A stretch of 64,000 nt of DNA from positions 744,001 to 808,000 of the forward strand of contig CAWKAV010000016.1 in the NCBI GenBank assembly GCA_963847735.1, read 5' to 3'. Source of the stretch: CAWKAV01 sp963847735. GTDB lineage: Bacteria > Desulfobacterota > Desulfuromonadia > Desulfuromonadales > BM103. Within the stretch, counting starts at the first letter, position 1, and every line of letters begins with the position of its first letter. Under the pieces are notes generated by a model. It worked only from the letters and a program-made list of their open reading frames with translations, was not told the DNA's origin and searched no databases. Of the stretch, positions 27,139 through 35,334 are shown one piece after another. The translations under genes and the position numbers were made by a program.

Positions 27139-27978
27139 ATGACATCGGCAAGTACTCGTGGAAGTTTGATTGGTAAAATTGGCAGTTATCTGCAGATTGT
27201 TACCACGGATCCGAGCTCTACCGCGTTTGTCCCCTTGGCGGAAGCGTATCGTCAGATCGGTTTGTTAGACGATGCCCTGGAAGCGGCTCGTCTGGGCACG
27301 AAAATGCTCCCGCATTTCAGCCCTGGCTTCTCCACTTTGGGTCGTGTTCTTGGCCAGATGGGTAGGATCGACGAGGCAATGAATGCTTATGCAAATGCTC
27401 TCAGTATTGATCGCCAGAGTCAGGCGGGTCTGGTTGGTTTGGCACGACTGCACCTGATTCGCAGTGAACGTGATCAGGCCCGCAAGATATTGAAGCAGGC
27501 TGAGGAGTTTCACCCCGACGATGAAAAAATAGCAGACATGCTTATTGCCCTTGATCTGCCCAGGCCATGGGCAAAAATCAAACATGCTTCGCAAATACAA
27601 CGGGCCGTGGATGATGAAGATGCCGCCCCTGTTGAACCAACAGAACCTATCCCAACCGCCACTTTGGCCGAAATCTACTTTAAGCAGGGCTTGCTGGATA
27701 AGGCCTGCAAAATCTATCAGGAGATTCTGGCAAATAATCCGGATAATGATGCTGCTCGTGAAAGAATCCTGAAGATTCATGAACTGTTAAACATAAGACC
27801 AGAGCCTTTGTCCGGAATTGAAACATACAAATCTGTGCAGGAAACTTTTGAAGAGAATACTCCTCCGACAGTTTCCCCTCCATCACCAGAAGTTCAGAAG
27901 TCACCTGAAGATCAACCGCTCTTGGCTGTTTTACAACGCTGGTTGAATGCAATTAAGGATAGGAGAGTCAATGTTTAG
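27139..27978 (+). CDS. TPR-repeat protein
   Basis: The 279-residue soluble protein has at least four TPR units: STAFVPLAEAYRQIGLLDDAL, HFSPGFSTLGRVLGQMGRID, QAGLVGLARLHLIRSERDQA and, after a Pro/Ala/Glu linker, ATLAEIYFKQGLLDKACKIYQ. A proline-rich segment precedes a short C-terminal helix. It has no signal peptide. It overlaps the following roadblock gene by 8 bp, so the two products are probably made in fixed ratio and may interact. The function is not known; it is likely a scaffold. Confidence 0.82.
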   Translation: MTSASTRGSLIGKIGSYLQIVTTDPSSTAFVPLAEAYRQIGLLDDALEAARLGTKMLPHFSPGFSTLGRVLGQMGRIDEAMNAYANALSIDRQSQAGLVGLARLHLIRSERDQARKILKQAEEFHPDDEKIADMLIALDLPRPWAKIKHASQIQRAVDDEDAAPVEPTEPIPTATLAEIYFKQGLLDKACKIYQEILANNPDNDAARERILKIHELLNIRPEPLSGIETYKSVQETFEENTPPTVSPPSPEVQKSPEDQPLLAVLQRWLNAIKDRRVNV

Positions 27979-28330
27979 CGATATTCTAAAATGCGTCGTT
28001 GAAGGAACTGGCGGGGGTATCGGTGCCGTTTTAATGGGATACGACGGCATTGCCATTGATCAGTATTTTTCTTCTGAAGGGGATATAGACCTGCCGATGG
28101 TAGTCGTCGAATACTCGAATGTACTGAAGGAAATTCGCAGGACTGCAGAAATATTGAGCCTTGGTGACATGGAGGAAATTTCCATTCGCACAGATAGTTT
28201 TATTATCGTTATTCGTATGCTCAATGTGGATTACTTTGTTGCACTGGTTATCAATCATGACGGTAATTTTGGTAAGGGACGCTACCTGATGGCTCGTGAA
28301 AGCTTTAATCTGATTGAGGCTTTAAGCTGA
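27971..28330 (+). CDS. Roadblock/LC7-domain protein (MglB-like)
   Basis: This 119-residue protein has the roadblock fold pattern: a helix, then GGGIGAVLMGYDGIAIDQYF, EYSNVLKEIRRTAEILSLG and SFIIVIRMLNVDYFVALVIN. Such proteins act as GAP-like regulators of small Ras-like GTPases, MglB with MglA being the pilus polarity case. No MglA-like GTPase is in the window. The start is ATG at 27971 because AGGAGAG lies just before it; the start is inside the end of the TPR gene. Confidence 0.8.
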   Translation: MFSDILKCVVEGTGGGIGAVLMGYDGIAIDQYFSSEGDIDLPMVVVEYSNVLKEIRRTAEILSLGDMEEISIRTDSFIIVIRMLNVDYFVALVINHDGNFGKGRYLMARESFNLIEALS

Positions 28331-28770
28331 TGTCGATCTCCATCCTGGTATTGCATGGCCCCAACCTGAATCTGCTTGGCCAAAGAGAGCCAGAGGTTTA
28401 TGGCCGGCAAACACTTGCCGATGTCAATATGTCCCTGTCTCTTCTAGCCGGTGAACTTGGTGTTCTGGTCGAGACTTTCCAGTCCAACCACGAAGGGGCT
28501 CTGATTGATCGTATGCATGCGGCCAGCAGTGATGGTTTTGCAGGTATCATCATTAATCCGGGTGGTCTGACGCATACCAGCGTTGCGTTGCGTGATGCTA
28601 TTTCTTCCATAGGTCTTCCTGTTATTGAAGCACATTTATCAAATATCCACGCTCGAGAATCATTTCGTCAGCACTCATATGTCGCTGGTGTGGTCGTTGG
28701 ACAGATTTCTGGTTTCGGCGCAATGAGTTACCACCTAGCATTGCGCGGTATGTTTGCCCTCCTTTCATAA
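28330..28770 (+). CDS. aroQ: 3-dehydroquinate dehydratase, type II
   Basis: The 146-residue enzyme dehydrates 3-dehydroquinate to 3-dehydroshikimate. It shows the type II hallmarks: LVLHGPNLNLLGQREPEVYG with the catalytic Arg and Tyr, FQSNHEGALIDRMH, the INPGGLTHTSVALRDA substrate loop, and the EAHLSNIHARESFRQHS catalytic His region. ATG overlaps the previous stop by one base. It is a third chorismate-pathway gene in this neighbourhood. Confidence 0.95.
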   Translation: MSISILVLHGPNLNLLGQREPEVYGRQTLADVNMSLSLLAGELGVLVETFQSNHEGALIDRMHAASSDGFAGIIINPGGLTHTSVALRDAISSIGLPVIEAHLSNIHARESFRQHSYVAGVVVGQISGFGAMSYHLALRGMFALLS

Positions 28771-28785
28771 GTTACTCTCAAAGTT

Positions 28786-29865
28786 ATGACTTTCTCTTAT
28801 CGCAGGCAGAAAGCTGTCGATCTTCTTTCGAGGCTTGATCTGGATGCTCTGGTTTTATGCCAACCTGAAAATATTCGCTACCTGTGCGGTTTCTCCGGAA
28901 GCGATGGCTCTTTGATAGTTACTCCGGACCAGCTTGTTTTCCTGACGGATTCGCGCTATACCATGCAGGCTCATGAAGAAGTCTCAGCCGACTCTATTCA
29001 TGAATATAAAAGTAAGACCGATGGCGTCATTGCTCAGTTGCGAACGTTTGGAATTAGACAAATAGGCTTTGAGGCTGATCTGTCTTTTGATCTTGTCGAT
29101 ACTTTTCGCAATCAAGGGGATTCTGTTTGGCAGTGGCTTCATTTTAAGGACGAGATACAGAGTCTGCGTCTGCATAAATCAACAGACGAAGTCACTTCAA
29201 TCAGCAACGCTGCGGCACTGAACGCTGCTGGACTTGAAGAGATTGAAGAAATGATAAGGCCCGGGATCAAGGAGCGGGATATTGCCCTGGCTCTTGAGTT
29301 TGCTCTGAGAAAACTCGGTGCAGAAGAAAAGGCCTTTGATATTATTGTTGCATCCGGGGTGCGTGGTGCTATGCCACATGGGGTTGCAAGTGACAAGTTC
29401 CTGAGTAAAGGAGAGCTGGTGACTATCGATTTCGGCTGTCGTTTGTCAGGTTATCATTCCGATGAAACAATCACTTTTGCTCTAGGCGATGTCTCTGAGG
29501 AACTTCTCACTATTTTTGAAACGGTTCTGGAGGCGCATGATCGTGCTTTAATGGCAGTTGCCCCTGGTATCGCCTTGAGTGAACTGGATCGGATTGCCAG
29601 GGATCATATCACTGCGTGTGGTTATGGCGATTGTTTTGGTCACGGACTGGGTCACGGTGTCGGATTGGAGGTTCACGAAGCTCCGACAGTGTCGCCTCGC
29701 AGCAAAGCCGTTGCTGAAAAGGGCATGGTTTTCACAGTTGAACCAGGTGTCTATGTGCCTGGTGTTGGTGGCGTGAGAATTGAGGATATGGTCCTGGTGA
29801 CTGCGGATGGACATCAGGTCCTGACAAAAATCCCCAAAACTTTTCGAAACATTCTGTTAAACTGA
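28786..29865 (+). CDS. Aminopeptidase P / X-Pro dipeptidase family metalloenzyme
   Basis: The M24 pita-bread enzyme of 359 residues has an N-terminal creatinase-like domain (NIRYLCGFSGSDGSLIV) and a catalytic domain with the metal ligands in TIDFGCRLSGYHSDETITF (two Asp), FGHGLGHGVGLEVHEAP (His) and FTVEPGVYVPGVGGVRIED (two Glu). It cleaves peptides with proline in the second position. It precedes accB, as in many Geobacter-like genomes. ATG start. Confidence 0.9.
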   Translation: MTFSYRRQKAVDLLSRLDLDALVLCQPENIRYLCGFSGSDGSLIVTPDQLVFLTDSRYTMQAHEEVSADSIHEYKSKTDGVIAQLRTFGIRQIGFEADLSFDLVDTFRNQGDSVWQWLHFKDEIQSLRLHKSTDEVTSISNAAALNAAGLEEIEEMIRPGIKERDIALALEFALRKLGAEEKAFDIIVASGVRGAMPHGVASDKFLSKGELVTIDFGCRLSGYHSDETITFALGDVSEELLTIFETVLEAHDRALMAVAPGIALSELDRIARDHITACGYGDCFGHGLGHGVGLEVHEAPTVSPRSKAVAEKGMVFTVEPGVYVPGVGGVRIEDMVLVTADGHQVLTKIPKTFRNILLN

Positions 29866-29920
29866 TGCAACATTCAGCCCGGGCTGATATGTCAGTCCCG
29901 GTGATAAAGGAGGCGTATCA

Positions 29921-30382
29921 ATGGACATCAAGGATTTGAAAGCGTTGGTCAAACTGATCACTGACACGGATATTACCGAATTTGAAATGGAAAACGCTGA
30001 AGAAAAAATCTTAATCAAGCGAGGTCCTGAGAAGGAATATGTACAATTCGCAGCTCCGATGGCAACGGCTCAGTCACCGGTGCCAGCGGCCGCTCCCATT
30101 GCTACCGCTTCGACAATAGCGCCTGTCGTTGCTGAGGACAAATATGAGATGATTGTTTCGCCAATTGTTGGCAGCTTTTATCGCAAACCCAGCCCTGAGG
30201 CGGAACCCTTTGCCAGCGTAGGTGATGTGATTGAAGCGGGTCAGCCGGTCTGCCTGGTTGAGGCTATGAAGCTTTTTAACGAAATTGAAGCTGAGTTCAA
30301 GTGCAAGATTATTGAAGTTCTCAAGGAAGATGCTGCACCTGTCGAATTTGGTGAGCCGCTCTTCAAAGTGGAACGCCTTTAG
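29921..30382 (+). CDS. accB: Biotin carboxyl carrier protein of acetyl-CoA carboxylase
   Basis: The 153-residue protein has an N-terminal helical domain (DIKDLKALVKLITDTDITEFE), an Ala/Pro-rich linker and a C-terminal biotinyl domain with the biotinylation motif VEAMKLFNEIE, where the Lys carries biotin, plus the SPIVGSFYRKPSPEAEPF thumb region. It carries CO2 between AccC and the carboxyltransferase. RBS AAAGGAGG is upstream. It pairs with accC, 48 bp downstream. Confidence 0.95.
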   Translation: MDIKDLKALVKLITDTDITEFEMENAEEKILIKRGPEKEYVQFAAPMATAQSPVPAAAPIATASTIAPVVAEDKYEMIVSPIVGSFYRKPSPEAEPFASVGDVIEAGQPVCLVEAMKLFNEIEAEFKCKIIEVLKEDAAPVEFGEPLFKVERL

Positions 30383-30430
30383 TGTCCCGTACGATTAACC
30401 ACACAGAACACTAGGCACAAAGGAGTCGCC

Positions 30431-31768
30431 ATGTTTCGCAAAATCCTGATCGCCAATCGCGGCGAAATTGCCCTGCGCATCATTCGGGCCTGCAAAGAGA
30501 TGGGCATTCTGACGGTAGCCGTCCATTCTGACGTCGATGCCGACGCTCTGCATACCAAGATCGCTGATGAGAGTATCTGCATCGGCAGTGCTCCCAGTCG
30601 CAATAGTTACCTCAACATGAGGGCTATCATCAGCGCCGCTGAGGTGACAGATGCGGAAGCTATCCATCCCGGTTATGGCTTTCTTGCCGAAAATGCCGAA
30701 TTCGCTGAAATCTGCCAAAATTGCGGTCTGACATTTATTGGCCCGACACCAGAAAATATTCGTCTGATGGGTGACAAGATCGCTGCTCGCCAATCGGTGA
30801 TAAAGACCGGCGTTCCGATTCTGCCCGGCACCAAAAATAACGTAGCGACTGCAGAGGAAGCTCAGCGCATTGCTTCTGAAATTGGCTTCCCGGTGATTAT
30901 TAAAGCGACTGCCGGTGGTGGCGGCAAAGGCATGAAGGTGGTCCACTCACCGGCATCCCTGCCAAACTTGTATGCCATGGCCAGAGCTGAAGCACAGGCC
31001 TCATTCAGCAATTCCGATGTCTATATAGAAAAATTCTGTGAAAATCCCCGTCACGTTGAAGTGCAGATACTGGCTGATAAACACGGCAACGTGATTCATC
31101 TCGGAGAGCGGGATTGTTCTATCCAGAGACGTCATCAGAAACTGATCGAAGAGGCTCCCTGTCCTGTACTGTCTGCGGCGCAACGTAAAAAACTCTGTGA
31201 ATGCGCCGTTAATGCCGCAAAATCAATCGGTTATACAAGCGTAGGAACCATGGAGTTTCTGCTTGATGCTCATGGTAATTTCTTTTTCATGGAGATGAAT
31301 ACCCGCGTTCAGGTTGAGCATCCTGTCACCGAGATGATTACCGGAGTCGATATTATCAAGGAACAGATTCGCTCTGCTTACGGTGAGCCTTTAAGGTATA
31401 AACAGAAGGATATCAAGATTAACGGGCACTCAATAGAATGCCGCATCAATGCTGAAGATCCGGTCAAATTTACCCCCTGCCCCGGCAAGATTGACGGCTA
31501 CCATCCTCCCGGTGGCCTGGGCGTTCGGATCGACAGTGCGGTGTACGACCAGTACGTGGTCCTGCCGCACTATGACTCGATGATTGCCAAACTGATTGTG
31601 CATGCCGATACCCGGGAGGAAGCGATTAAACGCATGGCCCGGTCTCTCGATGAGTTTATTATTGGCGGTATCAAGACAACGATTGAATTTCATCAACGCA
31701 TTATGCACAACAAGGAGTTCATTGAGGGAGATATTGATACTGGTTTCATTGAGCGTTTAAAACTGTAA
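30431..31768 (+). CDS. accC: Biotin carboxylase subunit of acetyl-CoA carboxylase
   Basis: This ATP-grasp enzyme of 445 residues carboxylates biotin on AccB. It begins FRKILIANRGEIALRIIRAC, has the ATP loop KATAGGGGKGMKVV, the CO2/biotin segment HVEVQILADKHGNVIHLGERDCS and the metal site FFMEMNTRVQVEHPVTE. Full length. A good intrinsic terminator follows 6 bp after the stop, ending the accBC transcript. Confidence 0.96.
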   Translation: MFRKILIANRGEIALRIIRACKEMGILTVAVHSDVDADALHTKIADESICIGSAPSRNSYLNMRAIISAAEVTDAEAIHPGYGFLAENAEFAEICQNCGLTFIGPTPENIRLMGDKIAARQSVIKTGVPILPGTKNNVATAEEAQRIASEIGFPVIIKATAGGGGKGMKVVHSPASLPNLYAMARAEAQASFSNSDVYIEKFCENPRHVEVQILADKHGNVIHLGERDCSIQRRHQKLIEEAPCPVLSAAQRKKLCECAVNAAKSIGYTSVGTMEFLLDAHGNFFFMEMNTRVQVEHPVTEMITGVDIIKEQIRSAYGEPLRYKQKDIKINGHSIECRINAEDPVKFTPCPGKIDGYHPPGGLGVRIDSAVYDQYVVLPHYDSMIAKLIVHADTREEAIKRMARSLDEFIIGGIKTTIEFHQRIMHNKEFIEGDIDTGFIERLKL

Positions 31769-31773
31769 CGATG

Positions 31774-31802
31774 AAGGCCAGGTTGCCCTGGCCTTTCTTT
31801 TT
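31774..31802 (+). terminator. Intrinsic terminator after accC
   Basis: The 9-bp stem AAGGCCAGG / CCTGGCCTT has a 4-base loop (TTGC) and is followed by TTCTTTTT. It begins 6 bp after the accC stop. Its presence argues against a lipoate-gene start at 31771, which would put the hairpin inside the coding region. Confidence 0.85.
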
Positions 31803-31818
31803 GGTGTTATCGTCAAAC

Positions 31819-32625
31819 ATGCACAAGTGGCGGTTGATCAATTCCGGCTTTCAGACAGGTGCCATGAATATGGCTCTTGATGAAGCCTTTCTGCATTCCG
31901 TGGTAACGGGTAACTCCCTGCCAATACTGCGCTTTTACCGCTGGTCCCCTGCAACGGTTACTCTTGGTTATGCTCAATCCGTCGTCACGGATCTGGACCT
32001 TGACTTTTGCCGACAGGCAGGTCTTGATGTCGTTCGAAGATCAACCGGGGGCAGGGCCGTACTGCATGATCAAGAAGTCACCTATTCGGTGATTGCTCCG
32101 TTTAACACAAATCTCTTTGGCAATTCCGTGCTCGACTGCTACCGCGTCATCTCCGAAATCTTACAGAAAACCCTCATGCAATTCGGTTTGCCGGCTCAAC
32201 TTGTTCCAGGCAAACTGCGTGATGCGCAGCAATCTATTAAGGCGGTCTGTTTCTCAACCCCTTCGCAATACGAACTGGTCATCAACGGCCGCAAGGTTGC
32301 CGGAAGTGCACAAAAACGTCATGGCCAGGTGTTTATGCAACATGGCTCAATACCCATCGAAATGAACCTGGAGTTATTGGGCAGGGCGCTCAAGTCTGAT
32401 GCGAGCATATCAGGGGTTGATTCTCTGAATAGTGTTGGATGGCTGAACCTGTGGGCCGATAATCCCCTCACAGTCACTGATGTGGAGTTGGCCCTGGCTG
32501 ATCAGTTCTCTCGCAATCTTCAGCTTGAATGGATTCATTCTGAACCAACTTGCTCAGAATGGCATGACGCCGTGCAAATGATTGCCGAGAGATTCGGTCA
32601 AGCGGAATGGAACATGAAGCGTTAA
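31819..32625 (+). CDS. Lipoyl/octanoyl transferase, LipM/LplA family
   Basis: This 268-residue protein has the biotin/lipoyl-ligase fold: WRLINSGFQTGAMNMALDEA, FYRWSPATVTLGYAQ, RRSTGGRAVLHDQEVTYSV and VNGRKVAGSAQKR-like INGRKVAGSAQKRHGQVFMQ. The cysteine in KAVCFSTPSQYEL sits at the position of the LipM acyl-enzyme cysteine, which favours octanoyl transfer from ACP over ATP-dependent lipoate ligation. ATG at 31819 is chosen over the ATG at 31771 because a terminator lies between them. Confidence 0.85.
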   Translation: MHKWRLINSGFQTGAMNMALDEAFLHSVVTGNSLPILRFYRWSPATVTLGYAQSVVTDLDLDFCRQAGLDVVRRSTGGRAVLHDQEVTYSVIAPFNTNLFGNSVLDCYRVISEILQKTLMQFGLPAQLVPGKLRDAQQSIKAVCFSTPSQYELVINGRKVAGSAQKRHGQVFMQHGSIPIEMNLELLGRALKSDASISGVDSLNSVGWLNLWADNPLTVTDVELALADQFSRNLQLEWIHSEPTCSEWHDAVQMIAERFGQAEWNMKR

Positions 32626-32705
32626 GGAATCTGTTTGGCCATTGAACGGTCCGATGGGTCGTGCTAGCATGCCGCGATCATCGGGTTGAACCCGGAGGCG
32701 AACGA

Positions 32706-32750
32706 ATGGCCCAATTTGTTAACCAGATCATCAATTTGAATATGTCATGA
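32706..32750 (+). CDS. Short leader ORF coupled to mqnA (14 codons)
   Basis: A GGAGG at 32694-32698 lies seven bases before an ATG that opens a 14-codon frame, MAQFVNQIINLNMS. Its stop overlaps the mqnA start as ATGA (32747-32750). The mqnA start itself has no visible ribosome binding site, so ribosomes probably arrive through this leader. The peptide has no regulatory run of one amino acid. No homologue is known to me. Confidence 0.55.
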   Translation: MAQFVNQIINLNMS

Positions 32751-33574
32751 CTTTGCGAATCGGGCGTATCGCCTATCTGAATGTTGCTCCCTATTTCCAT
32801 TACCTGCATGAAGAGGGCTTTACAGGTGAGATCGTCGCCGGAGTGCCCGCTGAATTGAATGTTATGCTGGCTGAGGGGGCCATTGACGCCTGCCCCTCTT
32901 CTTCGTTTGAATATGGCCTGCACGCAGAAGATTACTTCTTATTGCCAGGGCATTCCATCAGCAGCATAGGACCTGTACATAGCGTCCTCCTTTTTACACC
33001 TGGCCCATTACGGAATCTTTCGGGGGCTGAGATCGCCATAACCGGCGAATCAGCAACCTCAATCAATCTGTTGAAAATCCTCCTGAAGGAATTTTGTGGT
33101 ATTAATGATGTCACCTTCAGCGTCCCCCATGGCGAGGTTGAAAAACTTCTCAATGATGGCCAAAGCGTTCTTTTGATAGGTGACCGGGCCCTGACTGCCG
33201 CCAGGGATTATTCGTCGAATGTCCAGATTACCGACCTTGGAGCACTTTGGTATCATTTTACCGGTATGCCTTTTGTCTTTGCTCTTTGGATTTTGCGGCG
33301 CGAGGCAGTGACAAAATCACCGGAAGATATTTGTGTGTTGGCCGCACAACTTCGCGAGTCGCGACAGCATGCGTTCAGGAACCTGTCTGAAATGGCGGCA
33401 CAATTGTCCGGTAAATCAGGTTTTCCGGCCAGGCAGCTTGAAGAGTATTGGCGCGGAATGTCATACGATTTGAGCGAGGGACATCTTGAAGGACTTCGGC
33501 TCTATTTCACTCTCTGCCACAAGCATGGCCTGCTTGAAAAAGTCCCTGATTTTCATTTTTTCCCAGCCCAGTAA
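32747..33574 (+). CDS. mqnA: Chorismate dehydratase (futalosine pathway of menaquinone)
   Basis: The 275-residue protein is of the MqnA/MqnD periplasmic-binding fold. It begins RIGRIAYLNVAPYFHYL, then has GVPAELNVMLAEGAIDACPSSSFEYG and PVHSVLLFTPGPL, which fit MqnA rather than MqnD. It turns chorismate into 3-(1-carboxyvinyl)oxybenzoate, the first step of the futalosine route to menaquinone. The other mqn genes are not in the window. The ATG overlaps the stop of a 14-codon leader ORF; no SD is seen directly before it. Confidence 0.88.
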   Translation: MTLRIGRIAYLNVAPYFHYLHEEGFTGEIVAGVPAELNVMLAEGAIDACPSSSFEYGLHAEDYFLLPGHSISSIGPVHSVLLFTPGPLRNLSGAEIAITGESATSINLLKILLKEFCGINDVTFSVPHGEVEKLLNDGQSVLLIGDRALTAARDYSSNVQITDLGALWYHFTGMPFVFALWILRREAVTKSPEDICVLAAQLRESRQHAFRNLSEMAAQLSGKSGFPARQLEEYWRGMSYDLSEGHLEGLRLYFTLCHKHGLLEKVPDFHFFPAQ

Positions 33575-33674
33575 TAATCCAGTGTGCAGGCAGGTGAAAG
33601 TGTCTTGCACAGGAAACCTCCGGTTGACACACCAATCACTATTGCATTAATAATAGCCGAACTTTTTAAACTTT

Positions 33675-33761
33675 GCCCGGGTGGCGGAACTGGTAGACGC
33701 AAGGGACTTAAAATCCCTCGGGAGCAATCCTGTACGAGTTCGATTCTCGTCCCGGGTACCA
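33675..33761 (+). tRNA. tRNA-Leu (anticodon TAA), CCA encoded
   Basis: The 87-nt gene starts GCCCGGG and ends CCCGGGT-A-CCA, giving a 7-bp acceptor stem with a G-U first pair. The anticodon arm AGGGA-CTTAAAA-TCCCT places TAA in the loop. A long variable arm (CGGGAGCAATCCTG) is typical of class II leucine tRNA. The T arm contains GTTCGATTC. Confidence 0.95.
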
Positions 33762-33771
33762 TATTAAAAAC

Positions 33772-33800
33772 AAGGGGTTAGCCGTTTTGGTTAACCCCTT
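33772..33800 (+). terminator. Hairpin after tRNA-Leu, T tract on the minus side
   Basis: AAGGGGTTA...TAACCCCTT forms a stem of nine or more pairs extending into GCC/GGT around a GTTTT loop. On the + strand no T run follows. On the - strand the hairpin is followed by GTTTTTAATAT, so it would terminate better in that direction, although no minus-strand gene is near. It may serve as a bidirectional end. Confidence 0.6.
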
Positions 33801-34067
33801 AGTTCTGTCCTTCAAATATTTATTATTAAATTAAATTATAGTATTGATAAATAGATATAAGATAATAAAAATAAGTAATATTATATTTAAATATATATAA
33901 TATTGATCGTTGAGCTGAAGGCTTGCCCGTCTTCTGGTCCTTGCCGGTGTCGTGACTTATTCGATTCAGGAACCTGCGAGTGCTGGTCAACGAACTCGAT
34001 AATCGCACCGCGTAAAAGCCGTTGGATTTGATACGAAAACATTATGTTCCAGTCAATTTGAAAGCAT
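33801..34067. other. Gene-free stretch after tRNA-Leu with an extreme AT block
   Basis: No credible gene lies between the tRNA and leuB. From about 33815 to 33900 the sequence is almost pure A and T. The following 33905-34060 is of ordinary composition and encodes nothing recognisable; the short frames there have no RBS. No repeat of the tRNA 3' end was noticed that would mark an attachment site. Confidence 0.6.
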
Positions 34068-34096
34068 TTGACAAAGAGGGACTCCCTTCTTATAGT
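34068..34096 (+). promoter_or_regulatory. Sigma-70 promoter upstream of leuB
   Basis: TTGACA at 34068-34073 and TATAGT at 34091-34096 are separated by 17 bp. Transcription would start near 34103, about 60 bp before the leuB ATG. No leucine-rich leader peptide was seen in that leader. Confidence 0.7.
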
Positions 34097-34162
34097 GACA
34101 TCCGGCTAAAATTGACTCTATTGAGATATGACTGGTTTTGATTGTGATAAAGGAGAATAGAG

Positions 34163-35251
34163 ATGAGTAGATCGTTCAAGGTGGCAGTGCTGTCAGGTGA
34201 TGGTATCGGGCCAGAAGTTATGGAGGAAGCACTAAAAGTTCTGAATGCCGTACAAGGGAAGTACGATGTGACCTTTGAGCGTACATTTGCCAATGTCGGC
34301 GGTATTGCCATTGATATGGATGGAAAGGCGCTGCCGGAAAAAACCGTAGAAATCTGTCGGGCCTCGGATGCCATTCTGTTCGGCTCGGTCGGTGGGCCAA
34401 AATGGGAAAGCCTGCCGCCCAATGAGCAGCCGGAGCGGGGAGCCTTGTTGCCGTTGCGTAAAATTTTTGGACTCTTCTGCAATCTGCGCCCGGCGATCAT
34501 CTTTCCGGCATTGACCGGTGCTTCCAGTTTGAAGGAAGAGGTTATTGCCGGCGGTTTCAATCTGCTTGTCGTGCGTGAGCTGACAGGTGGCATCTATTTC
34601 GCTGAACCAAAAGGCATCGAGGGCGAAGGTGCGGCTCGAACCGGCTTCGACACCATGAAATATTCCGATGCGGAAGTTGAGCGCATCAGCCATGTCGCTT
34701 TCCAGACGGCTCGCAAACGGGACAAGAAAGTCTGCTCGATTGACAAGGCCAACGTCCTCTCGACCTCGGTGCTCTGGCGCGAAGTCGTAGAACGGGTTGC
34801 CAAACAATATCCAGACGTCGCCTTGTCGCATATGTATGTTGACAATGCCGCCATGCAGCTGGTGCGCTGTCCGAAACAGTTCGATGTCATGCTGTGTGGC
34901 AACATGTTTGGCGACATCATCTCTGATGAAGCGGCCATGCTGACCGGTTCCCTTGGCATGCTGCCTTCTGCATCATTGGCAGAGAGTTCTTTCGGTATGT
35001 ACGAGCCGTCGGGTGGCAGCGCCCCGGATATCGCCGGTCAGGGGATCGCCAACCCGATCGCCCAGATTCTTTCCGCCTCGATGATGCTGCGCTATTCTTT
35101 CGGTATGATCGAAGCGGCTGATGCCGTCGATGCCGCCGTGGAAAAGACTCTCAACCAGGGCTTCCGCACCGGCGATATCTACCAGGGCAAAGACGGTGAG
35201 AAAAAAGTCAATACCGTGGCAATGGGTGACGCGATTATCGCAAACATGTAA
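34163..35251 (+). CDS. leuB: 3-isopropylmalate dehydrogenase
   Basis: The 362-residue enzyme oxidatively decarboxylates 3-isopropylmalate in leucine synthesis. It shows VAVLSGDGIGPEVMEEALKVL, the LLVVRELTGGIYF active-site block, VCSIDKANVLSTSVLWREV and the metal-binding GNMFGDIISDEAAMLTGSLGMLPSASL signature. RBS AAAGGAGA is seven bases before the ATG. A clean promoter lies upstream. leuACD are not present here. Confidence 0.96.
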   Translation: MSRSFKVAVLSGDGIGPEVMEEALKVLNAVQGKYDVTFERTFANVGGIAIDMDGKALPEKTVEICRASDAILFGSVGGPKWESLPPNEQPERGALLPLRKIFGLFCNLRPAIIFPALTGASSLKEEVIAGGFNLLVVRELTGGIYFAEPKGIEGEGAARTGFDTMKYSDAEVERISHVAFQTARKRDKKVCSIDKANVLSTSVLWREVVERVAKQYPDVALSHMYVDNAAMQLVRCPKQFDVMLCGNMFGDIISDEAAMLTGSLGMLPSASLAESSFGMYEPSGGSAPDIAGQGIANPIAQILSASMMLRYSFGMIEAADAVDAAVEKTLNQGFRTGDIYQGKDGEKKVNTVAMGDAIIANM

Positions 35252-35334
35252 TATGGGACAAGGATGAAACTTAAGAACCGCTCCCATAAGGGAACTGTTC
35301 TTCAATTACTCGGACATAGAAAAGGAATAAACAG

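Noticed and set aside
31771..31818. Upstream ATG as the start of the lipoyl transferase
   Set aside because: It would place a clear terminator hairpin inside the coding region and adds a segment not in the family. ATG at 31819 is better.
33905..34060. Possible gene remnant between tRNA-Leu and leuB
   Set aside because: Short frames have no start signal and no similarity that I can name.
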